Shown here one piece after another: positions 39,244 through 59,723 of a DNA stretch of 64,000 bases. The position numbers and the translations under genes are program-made. The stretch comes from Trichoplax adhaerens (taxonomy: Eukaryota; Placozoa; Uniplacotomia; Trichoplacea; Trichoplacidae): NCBI RefSeq assembly GCF_000150275.1, contig NW_002060943.1, forward strand, positions 3,217,944-3,281,943, in the 5' to 3' direction. Under the pieces are notes generated by a model that saw only the letters and a program-made list of their open reading frames with translations, was not told the DNA's origin and made no database searches. Position 1 is the stretch's first letter; each line of letters begins with the position of its first letter.

Positions 39244-40244
39244 TTTTCTATCTTGAATTGATGGTTGAAAAGTCTTTTGAAAGCTTCGATGATAAGTAAA
39301 GCAGTGGAAAATGGCAGCTACCTTCTCGATTGCCAACGTTTGTTCGTCAACACGCTGGCCAAATCAGACGGTGGCGATTGCGGATGCATCGGTACTGTAT
39401 CGTTACGGTAACGTACCAGTACCAGAAAGAAGAGAGCGCATCCATACGGTACGATTACCGTGCCGAACCGTACCCAATCCGTAACGGTACGGTAGAGTAC
39501 CCATACAGTACTGTCCTGTACACTGAGTGTACAGTACAGTACAGTACTGTACAGTATGTAGGCGAACGACATCGTCTCCATCTACAGTACTATACAGTAG
39601 TGCAGTGTACTGTACAGTACTGTACTGGACTGGGGGCGAGCGACATCGTCTCCATCTACAGTACAGTACTGTACTGTACAGTACATGTTGAGAACTGTGC
39701 ATTTACAGTACTGTACTGTACTGTACAATGTACTGTACTGTACAGTACTGTACATACTGGACTGGAGACGAGCGACATCGTCTGCATCTACAGTACTACG
39801 GTACAGTACATGTACTGTGCACTTACAGTACATACTGTACTGGACTGGAGGCGAGCGACATCGTCTCCATCTACTGTACTGTACTGTACTGTACTGTACA
39901 GTGCTACAGTACAGTACTGTACATGTACAGTACTATGCACTTACTGTACATACTGTACAGTACAGTACTGGACTGGAGATGACAGTCACACGTGGGCTCG
40001 ACATTACGGTACTGTACACTGTATTGTACTGTACTGTACTGTACTGTACACTGTATAGTGCTGTACTACAGTACTGCACTGTAGCCAAAAAGTCAAGAGC
40101 CAACGCGTCTGTCCGGTGGACGTCTGTGCGGCACGCTTCTTCAAGATCGCTACGTCACCTGTGGGACCCTGGTCTGATCACTTTCCGCTTGATCACATAT
40201 TCACACATTATTGTACAATACGACGCTAATGCGTTGTCGCCATT
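39244..40244. promoter_or_regulatory. Shared divergent 5' region of EIF3M and ARL1
   Basis: Exactly 1001 bp separate the two start codons, and about 700 bp of this is GTAC-palindrome array (see repeat entry). Promoter function is inferred from the head-to-head geometry. Long open frames here, on both strands, encode only repeated Tyr-Cys-Thr-Val-Leu-type peptide and are not genes. Confidence 0.55.
39385..40085. repeat. Composite GTAC-palindrome array with a GC-rich spacer module
   Basis: Runs of GTACTG/CAGTAC and palindromes such as ACTGTACAGT are punctuated by a conserved module, GCGACATCGTCTCCATCTA, seen with small changes near 39565, 39638, 39771 and 39850; a truncated GGACTGGAGATGA copy lies near 39968. 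Spacing is about 75-130 bp. The left flank (39385-39480) uses the related words CGGTACGG and GGTAACGTACC. The module itself contains a small inverted repeat (GCGACATCGTC). Confidence 0.9.
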
Positions 40245-43929
<3,685 letters not shown>

Positions 43930-43952
43930 TTATGTATATCTCTTCTAGCCAT

Positions 43953-43958
43953 AATAAA
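43953..43958 (+). promoter_or_regulatory. Candidate ARL1 polyadenylation signal
   Basis: AATAAA begins 24 bp after the ARL1 stop codon on the coding strand, implying a very short 3' UTR if used. Confidence 0.5.
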
Positions 43959-44819
43959 TGTTTTGATACAGAATGTCATTGTCACCAACCCTCTCGCAAG
44001 CTAAATGTTATTTAATGAATACATATTTGACCATAGTGCAGTCTGCTGCATCCATTAGCGAATACGTTCGGGTAATGCCGGCAGATTACTGTTCGCTAAA
44101 TTTTTATTTTTAACAATTATTAGCGATGCCATTATACAGCAGTGTATTACATCTTTTTATTAAAATCCCTTTAGTACAGCGTTGTTAAAATTTTTTTGTT
44201 ATAGCAATATTTAATATAAAGCTCTCTTCAAACTATAACACTAGATAGTTATCGCTGTTTGTCCTATAAACTTACAGATGGATTTGTTCCTTCCTACTGT
44301 ACTGTTGTGCTACGTTATTACTAAGATGTCTCCTCCTATTACTATCGTCGTATGCACATGTAGTCACATTAATTAACTAATTATGCTCATTCAGCTAACG
44401 CTTTCTGGCTATCGAGACAAAAGCAACGTCGTACGTTTATTAATTTGATTAATTAAGTCATCTTTATTTTAATCCACTTTTCGCAATTATCTTTTATTTA
44501 CTGTAATGAACTTGAAAAATCTGATAATACTTGGTAGACTATATATAACTGACACTTGGATAGGATATACAATGTAACGGCAAAATATAATGTAATCACT
44601 ATATAAAGCAGTCATGTGTAGCTAAGACTGTCGACAAGGAAAAAAGCAAAACTGTCACCTCGTTAAAGGTTAGGAGTATGTATCTTCATGGATACGTATG
44701 ATTCAAGTAATTGTCTCATCTCCAACATTTAACAAAGAATAAGTATATCTTCGAATGCATAATTAACATGCATCCAAATAAAGAAAATTATTCATCTACT
44801 AATTCAAATCGATCACTTT
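43959..44819. other. Convergent intergenic region between ARL1 and POLD1
   Basis: AT-rich DNA between two tail-to-tail genes with no coding signal. It presumably carries the POLD1 3' UTR. Confidence 0.5.
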
Positions 44820-51272
<6,453 letters not shown>

Positions 51273-51798
51273 TTTCTTCTCTTACTTTGCGACTACCAAC
51301 GTGTTGTAGCCAATGCTTAAGGAAGGAGATCACAATAACAGATCCAATCCCACAATAATTATACAACAGGTATCTCAGAATAGCGGATTTCAATTCAATA
51401 TTTGAGCCAAGAATTGAAGTTGTGTGTGCAAGATGATCAACCCACTCTGCGTAGACAGCTCGTATGATCTGATTGTAAATTTCTCCTAATGAAACTCAAA
51501 TTAATCAATATCCACAGATTAAATCGATAAAGGTACTCGACCGTTCTCCATCACATGCATAGACATAGTACAGAATAGATTAACTTAGGCTTGATTGGCC
51601 TGATTGATGCTTGATTTCATGTTTTGAAATCTGGCTCCACCATTGAAAATGCTGCAAGGATTTGTCAATATTTCGTTTACAGACTTGCACGTTGTTGACT
51701 GTGAAGATGTTGCTCGACGCTATAGGATATCATACTGACACGCAGCACTAAACGATACAGTATACTCGCCTTAGCTGGTCCATTTGGTCCGTTACGAT

Positions 51799-51817
51799 CC
51801 GTACCGTATCGGTACGG
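51799..51817. repeat. Perfect hairpin, CCGTACCG stem
   Basis: CCGTACCG, a 3-nt TAT loop, then CGGTACGG. An outer GGTCCGT...ACGGACC pairing (about 51786-51820) could extend the structure. It lies about 530 bp upstream of the POLD1 ATG. Confidence 0.85.
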
Positions 51818-53570
51818 ACCGGCCAGGAATTGAAGTTGGCGGGAAATAAGGGGAGCAAGTTGGCTTTCGGATACATCATTACGAAATTCATCTTAAGCAT
51901 TACACCACATTCAGTAGTCCTGTATGAAGCAGTTGGTTTGCAAGATGGCGAAGGAGCACCGCTCTAGTTCGATTCCTCAAGTTGGTTAATGGCCAAATCA
52001 ATGTCGATATGTTGCCAATGGATTGTGCCTTTATAGAGATTATCATGTGCAGTAGAAGGAAACGAATGGAATGATATAAGTTTAAATTTGTAAAAGTAGC
52101 TAGCCCGAAATAAATCAAGCCATATCGATTCGTTGATGTCTGAAGGTAATTTGACTGGCGAGAAGGATTGTTTGAGCTACAAATAAATTGCAGTATGAGA
52201 AGGACAATTGGACCAACTTCATTCATTTCACTCCCATGAAAAATATTCATTTAATAATAATCGTCGACATTTTAAACCATAAAAATTATAGCATCAGAAG
52301 CGCCATTTCTGACTGCATCTAACGAACTAGATAATCAATTCATTGGTAAAAGGATTTTAAATAATTCCTCGGCCATTGGCCGATTGGTAGGTTTGTCATC
52401 ATTGCCTTGCTGATGTCCAGTATGCTTACGAAAAGGAAAAGCTTTATAAAGGAAAGATCGAAGCTATTGATATTTTTCTTTTACCTCTATTGTAGGAACT
52501 GTACAGTATCATTTTAGTGTATAATTGACAATGTACATGAACTGGTAGAAGGAACTACGGACTAAAATGAAAAGGGAAAACGGTGCATTCGGAACTTCTA
52601 TATCAGAACAATCTATGTCGTGGTGACATCATTTTTGCTAGCCCTTTATCCAGTATATTCATTCATCATTTACGAACAGTTCCTATGTGGATGATGACAT
52701 AAGTTTTGCCAGGTTCGATTCAATCACCCGACAATCGGTAAAGGATATGCCGACAACTCATACTGTATACTGTACTAGATTGCCTATAGTAAGGAAAGGC
52801 AATCGTTACCGGGTGACATCATTAGGCGCAGGGACTCCTGTCCATCAGTATCCAGGGAATGCCGGAATAATAAAGTGCAATTTGGTAGCTTAGGAAAAAA
52901 AGATCAAGGTACGCCAGACGCCATTTTAACTAAGATCTAATGGCTCTATTTGCAATCTAATCCTACAATTGATAATGTTTCTGTTGTAATTTTATTCATT
53001 TTAAAGCGTGAGTGATACTGGACTAGTCGACATCATTGTATATATGTTGTAATAACAGTTATATACAGTTTGATATAGAATAAATCGAAAGCAGCATGAT
53101 GTTTTGATGATTGATGATCGTAAATTATCCTACAATACTCAGATCTTTCTTGCCTTAGTAAGGCTGGATTGTAGCTGATTCTTTCTAGATCAGTTCGTTG
53201 CCATGAATTGATTAATGGACTAAATAGAGATACAAATTGATAGAAGATGGTTTGATTTGGAAATAGAATGGAGTGATTAATGTCGTTGCAGTAAGAGGCA
53301 GTTTGTTTACGTTTTGCCAGGATAATGGACTAATCTAATTTCATATTACAGCACAGTTGAATAGATTAAATCGATTAGAAACACTTTCACGCATAAAAGA
53401 TGTTGGGAAATCGATCTATACTACATCATTTGCTAATAGCAAGTCATTGTATTATTTTTTTAATGATATTATGTCATTGTCGATGTTATAGTAGATGAAA
53501 TTTCAAATTTGAAAATTAGCTACTAATCAACTGCTCGTAAGACATCATTTCCAACGTCATAATCAAACCA

Positions 53571-54070
53571 ATTAGTTCAACGGTTTATAGTTCAATATTC
53601 ACCTTGGTTTACTAAAGATCGTATATACCGCTAGTATGGAGTAAACTACTTGGGGAAAAAACGGGAAAACTACTCCTAAAGAGTTTTCAATACTGTCGTC
53701 CTGGAACTGCAACTTTATAATGCAATGTCAAAATCAAACTGCTTACTATATGAATACATTAGTTTAACAGCTTACGGATCAATTCAACGTTATTTATTTG
53801 ACTAGATTGCTCAAGCCGCTAAAATAGAACAAACTACTTGGAAAAAAGACGGAAAAACTACTCCTAAAGAGCTTTCAATAATCCTAAATACTGAACTAAG
53901 TAAGTTTCCAATATAATGTCAAAATCGAATCGATTACGGTACCTCAACAGCTTACAGATCAATTCATACTCTCTTATTTAGCTAAATCACACAAGCCAGC
54001 AAAACAGAATAAGCTACTCAAGAAAAGAGACGATACGACTTTCCAGATAGGCTTTCAATAGCCCTGTAAG
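53571..54070. repeat. Degenerate tandem repeat, about 185 bp, three units
   Basis: Units begin near 53571, 53763 and 53950. Each carries CAGCTTAC(A/G)GATCAATTCA (from the second unit on), an AAACTACTTGG-type block (53643, 53831; AAGCTACTCA at 54011) and a GAGCTTTCAATA-type block. The third unit is truncated. No coding content is seen. Confidence 0.75.
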
Positions 54071-54432
54071 TCTTTCATTGGAAGATGCTATACCTACCTT
54101 TTTGAATTTATTATAAATAAATTCGTATAAGCCTATAACAAGGTTCTATGTAATCATTGCATCTACAATTATCATCATTCGACAGATTGGACCTTTCTGG
54201 TATTATACCTAATAAAGAATTTCAGTTATCGTATTCAAGGCAAGTATTCTAACCGCCTGACGGATTACATGCTTGACTAATTCATCATTCTGGCTTACCG
54301 TAGAACGAAGGGACAGTACAGTTATGAATTAGCGTACTATATGCTTATATTATTGCCAATACAACTGATTAATATCATTTTACCCTCTATAGCATCACAC
54401 ATCTACTTTAAGCTAATCATTTTCTATCAGCT

Positions 54433-56068
54433 ATGACTGAAAAAAATGATCCAAAAACACCAGACGCCAATCCATCAGAGTTAATCGACAAAGTGTTTGA
54501 TATGCCGTTGCAAAGTTATGATGATTTCATGTCTGAATTTATGTATTTGACAAAAGGTGATGCTTACGAAGTAAATTATTCCCTATCAATTTAAAGCTTC
54601 ATCAAAGCTAAATGATAGACACCGTTATGGCATTACATTCCCATTTCGTCTATAACCAGGTAGCAATTTATGTCTTACTGTTGGATCTTTATATATCTTT
54701 ATTTCATAGACAATGTGAAACAGACGAAATTGAGTACAAGTAATAATTATAACAAGAACTACGAAAGCCAGGATACTCAACCAAAGACCGTAAACGCTGA
54801 AGTTGAACTTTCCGAGGAAGTAAGTCATTTCTAATCTTCAATTACTGTATGAGCAGATCTAAAATAGACTCAAAAACTAAAAAACTTAGCTACTGTAAAA
54901 ATGATACATATCTAATTTACTTGCTTTGATTAACGGTATTTCTACACAAATTCTATAATAGCAAATTGGGATTGGTCTTCGACGACAAGAGTTTTTGATG
55001 AGAAATGATTCAGAGTCTTTACCATCTGCAATTAAGGTATTGAAGATATACTTATGATAAATTTGATTAGTGTATTGATGCACTTCTAGAATTGATACTC
55101 GGCATGCAATTTTATGGGAGTAGGTGCTTTACTATTAAATCTACGAATAAAAATTCAATCAATTGTAACAACGAAAAATATATCTCGCACAGTTTGATAA
55201 CTTAGTGCCATTAGAGGACGACTTAGGTATTGAAGACCTGGATAATGAAGATAAAACTACAATATGCAAAACTACTAAGACAATAACAAAATTGATGGCT
55301 GATGAGCAAAACGATGAATTTCGGGAAGACGAAAAGTCAACAATTGAATCAGAATTGGATAATCGTACGTTCGTACTTGTGCTATTATGCGAGTACTAAT
55401 TTAATACACGAATATTAAAAACAAAACTTGCGATTTAAAATAGTTTTCTAACTCGTTAAAATACTAACTTTTAGCTATAAAGTATCCAAGCCAGCAATCT
55501 CCGTTACCAGGAGAAATTAGCAACGATAATCAAGGTTTAATAGATCTAAAATGTTTTTAATCCGGCGAAATAAATATATCATTTGCATTCTATTTGCTAC
55601 CTTATTTAAAAACATACTTTTCAACCTTTTATTAGAGAATTTTGCAGTAAACTCAACCACTACGTATCTAAAGCTACAAACTACAAATGAAAATATTTCT
55701 CTAGAATCCACCGGTGATGACGTAACAATTTCCATGGAGGAAAAAAAGAATGAAAAGGTTGATCATAGCTGTATTTTTGCATTTGGTGTCTAAAAATTTT
55801 GTCATAGGACTCTTGTACGATCGATAATTTTGCGGTAATTGATTATCAAATTAGGAAATGGGATACAAAATCATTATAGGCAAATGATTAAAATCCATAA
55901 CCATTGTACGCGGTGTATTGATGAGATATTTCCAATTTTGTTTTATTGCTCTAGACTCGAACCAATGACGTTATTCCTTTTTCATTAGACACAAGTTTTG
56001 ACTACGATCGTGTTCAATTGACTCCTAAATTTTCTCAGAATGACTTATTAGATAAAAAACAGGTTTGA
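54433..56068 (+). CDS. Unrecognised acidic, probably disordered protein
   Basis: Predicted 254 aa, spliced from 54433-54556, 54710-54819, 54962-55036, 55193-55364, 55475-55534, 55648-55757 and 55955-56068; all six junctions keep phase with GT-AG sites, which is the main support. The product is rich in Asp, Glu, Lys, Thr, Ser and Asn, with no signal peptide, membrane segment or catalytic motif. An ordered-looking N-terminus (SELIDKVFDMPLQSYDDFMS) precedes a short basic patch (GLRRQEFLMR) and an acidic segment (LVPLEDDLGIEDLDNED). I do not recognise the family. It may be an adaptor or a fast-evolving scaffold, but that is a guess. The last exon could continue past the TGA at 56066 if CAG|GTTTGA is used as a donor. 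An AATAAA at 56258-56263 fits a 3' end here. Confidence 0.6.
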
Positions 56069-57539
56069 AAAGTATTCTCTGACTAAACAGACTCAACATT
56101 CTTTCCGTGATTTATGTGCGGTAAAAGAGACCGCCTAGCTAACTTTTAAAAAGTGTATGCAATGTATATTATGTTCTTAATGATGTGCTTATAATAATTC
56201 ACTGTGTAAATAGCTTTGTATCGAAGACACTCTCTGTGTTATATACAAATATGTTGTAATAAAGAATATGATCATATACAGTGCGTAATTCGATATGAAT
56301 GAAATTGATACTTGTTCATTTTAGGCTTACTGTATTTTCCATGTTGTATAGGTGTGCATAGATATGATAGCCATTTTTAAATCGTACTGATCTAAATTTC
56401 GGTTTATGAAATTGTTATTGATAGAATATAAAGTGCGCTTAAATTTTGTTAATCTATGTAAATATTTTCATTTTATGTGCCATTTATCAACTGAAGGTGT
56501 TTATAGAAGCTACGTCGTAGCTGACTGGTACTCGTTGTATGCTACTTGCGAGGAAAAAAATTCTAGTAATGTAATCATCGCTAAGTAAATGACATGTCAA
56601 TCCTAAATTATAGCCCACTACGACAAAAGCCAAATAAACTGTAGTAAATAGAGTAGACTCTTCAAACCTACGTTTCGATGTGTACTAATATCGCTTAATC
56701 TATTCTATATCAATTAAAGCATTAGCATATCCTTAACAATTTTCCATTATTGACAAGAAAATCATAACTTTAGACAACTTGTTCATGTCTGCATTAAATA
56801 TTGATTGTTGCACCAACGAACTTGAATAAAAGATACCTATGAAAACTATTATAAACTCGAAAGCAACTTTGCAATCCATACCTACCGCTAATATCTGGCA
56901 CAGTTTTAGGTGTTATAATCTGGCAATGAGCTTCCATACTTAGTCCAAGGAAGTTAACAAGTTTGTCAAACTACTACTTCCACATGGATATAATGTTTGC
57001 ATCAGTGATAAGATCATTATGGATAAAAATCTGATTATTCATTTTACACTCAAGTGTAGCATAATGCAAGAGTATAAACTAGATGATTTTGCATATTTCA
57101 AGTTGTTCATATTACGTTTCCAGAAATTTATTTCATGTACCTTAGTCTTTCTATACAGTAGTTACAAGAATTAAACGCTATGATACTCACATTTAACGGT
57201 AAGTTGTCGGAAGGAAAAGGATAATCTCTTTAATATGAACTGTTTTAATATTTCTCTATTGCGTGCTTATACTAGTCGTTGCAAAGTGCAGTGCACATAA
57301 TTTTGAAAAGTTGAATAACATATTTAATTCATATTAATAAGCATTTCATATCATGGCTTTCTTAAAATAAATTTTAATTATGAAATTTGCATGATTTTGT
57401 ACCAATATAGCTATTCATCGTTATAAAATAAGCTGTAATCAAATGAAATTTCTAAAAGAGTACATAGGATGACAAAAAGCAAGGGGATAAATTCGTTCAA
57501 ATTTTTTATATAGACCAATATTGTAATTAGTATGTCAGG
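56069..57539. other. AT-rich convergent intergenic region
   Basis: No exon chain is visible. A 60-codon plus-strand frame at 56406-56588 has no support. This presumably carries 3' UTRs of the flanking tail-to-tail genes. Confidence 0.45.
56258..56263 (+). promoter_or_regulatory. Candidate polyadenylation signal
   Basis: AATAAA about 190 bp after the stop of the unrecognised gene at 54433-56068, on its coding strand. Confidence 0.4.
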
Positions 57540-59723
57540 TTATACTTTTAGTGATTCATTATACTTTGCGTCAGCAATATTAGCTTGCTGCTGATATTCA
57601 GTACAAACTTTCTCGATAATGTCCTCAGATGGATGATTCTGCAACAATTTTAACGTATCAAGGTTCTTTTTTAATAGTTGATATTCACTGAAAAGTTGAC
57701 TAGATTGCCTGGCTATAGAAGCAATTGATTTGGTTAAATCGTTCAGCTGTTTGCCCATGGATTCCATCTGCTGGGTTATGTTATTAGAATTTGAAACTTT
57801 TGATGGAGCTGTTGTGGATACGAGGTGAGTAGTTGGTGAACCTTGTGAAACTATTTATCCAAAGAAAATGAAGAATAAACTTAGACCGTCAAGCCATCAA
57901 GTAATTTATTATGTTTAAAGTGATCAATGATTGCAAAAGACCATTCAAATAGTTGAGTAACATCAGACTTTTAACTATAACTTGTAGGCGTAAAATAGCA
58001 GATGGATGGATCATTTTTCTTACATTAATTCAAAAAAATTGTTTACCTGCTACATTGCAATGCTCACCAGCGTAGCCATTATTGCATAGGCATTGATAGC
58101 CATTGGTTGACAATTTACAAACGCCATTCTGGCAAGGATTAGAGGCACAGTAATCTCGGAGATGGCAATTTTTACCTGAATAACCCTGGTCGCATTTACA
58201 TCGGTAGCCGGAATTATGCCCTAGACATTTTCCGTGCTGACAAAGATCGGGATCGCAAAAATCTATCATTAAAGTATGAAGGTAAAAATGAGCGAATTAC
58301 CATAAAAATATGACCGCCTGTATAGGTATTCTAACATGCTATTTTAAATTTATGTAATGACTTAGTATCCTAGATTTAGTACATGCTCAATCTAATAATG
58401 CAACAATCAATATCAATCAATTAAATTCTCCTACATACTTCTCTTGGCACCGCAGTATCTTTTATTACAGGCCGAAAATGGTTTTAACTTGTACACGAAA
58501 AATCGGCCGCAATTGCGAACTTGGATTCGCTTTGACGATTGGCAGCAATTACGACCAAAATAAAAGCAAGCAGTTCTGTTGACGATGCCTTCTTCAACTA
58601 GTAATATATGGAAATAAAACTAGGATTAGATCAAAGAGAGCTAATTCGATTCTAGTTAGTCGATAAATGCTTTATGAGGAGAAAGTGATAGTAGCAACGG
58701 TTTCCCCAGTAGAATATATAGTGTATTCCTATATTTGTTGCTCTAAAGTTTTAGAAGGAAAAGGATCATATCCAAAGAATGCGAAAAGAACCGTAATAGT
58801 TCTATAGATTATTTTACTTATACTACGCTCCTCAAGATTGAATGCTAAAACTATGACTGTGGTTGCTATCTTGGTGAATATAATTTTGGCAAATATTATA
58901 TCTAGACAGGATAACACCAGTATAAATGTAAATAGCTATAATCGAAGTAGTAAGAAGAAAATTTTTCCCACCGTTGTATTACAGTAATTAATTTCATAAT
59001 AAATGACAGTCAATGACTAAAGCTGATATTAGCTCCATTTCACTATCATGTCTTTCCATAAATATGCAATAAGACTAATGGATTAACGAGAAATATATAA
59101 TTAATAATGAATGGATGCATTTCTAGTTAGCACGTCTATTGATAATTCACTATCTATAAATTATGGATTTGTCTATCTTGACAATCATTGATCTACCAGT
59201 ATTAAGTAAAAATTAATATTCTCCAAGTTTAGTCAATAAAAGTTATGGTATACTAACGAATTTATAGATGGTGTAATTTTAATTTATTTTTTTGTTGCCT
59301 ATCTTACCGCTAGGATGGTTTCCTTTCATCCATCCAACTGAAAAAGCACCGCATACCATATAGCGTTCAACACATTTAGTTAACATCATTTGGCTATTGC
59401 GGCCTCCATTAAATCGATACCACAATTCCGGATTGACATTCGTATCGCATTTTATTGGAAATGAACTTTTAACAGTAGCCGATCGATCGGTTTCGCGAAG
59501 TTCCTTATAGCCAACACATGGATCTATATAATAACATAGTGTTGATATCAAATATCCAAAATCACGATCAGATCGCATGATTTTAAGTAATTTAGATGAA
59601 GAAAAAACGACAATTTATTATCTACAATAAACCATGATAATTAATAACAAAACGAAAAGAAATAATAGGCCCTGGTAAAAACTCACCTTGTCCAGATTGG
59701 CCATTGCAAATCGCCAGGAATGT
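57540..59723 (-). CDS. Secreted D8C-EGF-EGF protein with C-terminal coiled coil (5' end incomplete)
   Basis: At least 312 aa from five exons, 5' to 3': 59687-59723, 59308-59523, 58439-58597, 58047-58262, 57540-57850; phases agree. The first exon contributes LAICNGQSGQ, which looks like the end of a signal peptide; the initiator exon upstream was not found. The next two exons encode one D8C domain as in uromodulin, GP2 and related secreted proteins (DPCVGYKELRE, LWYRF, CGAFSVGWMKGNHP, IQVRNCGRFFVYKL, CNKRYCGA). Then come two EGF repeats with canonical six-cysteine spacing (CDPDLCQHGKC and CASNPCQNGVC), a Ser/Thr-rich linker, and an about 75-residue helix with heptad-like leucines (LNDLTKSIASIARQSSQLF), a likely oligomerisation coiled coil. 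There is no zona pellucida domain or membrane anchor. An extracellular adhesive or matrix role is inferred. Confidence 0.85.

Larger units (their letters stand above)
51273..54432. other. Divergent 5' region between POLD1 and the unrecognised gene
   Basis: About 3.2 kb without a supported gene. Near the POLD1 start it is CATC/GATG-rich. It contains a GTAC-centred perfect hairpin (51799-51817) and, further right, a three-unit degenerate tandem repeat (about 53571-54070). Short open frames at 51900-52250 (minus) and 52687-52893 (plus) match nothing I recognise. Confidence 0.45.

Noticed and set aside
51950..52730. tRNA-like TTCGATTC T-loop words near 51968 and 52711
   Set aside because: No D-arm, anticodon arm or acceptor stem can be paired around either.
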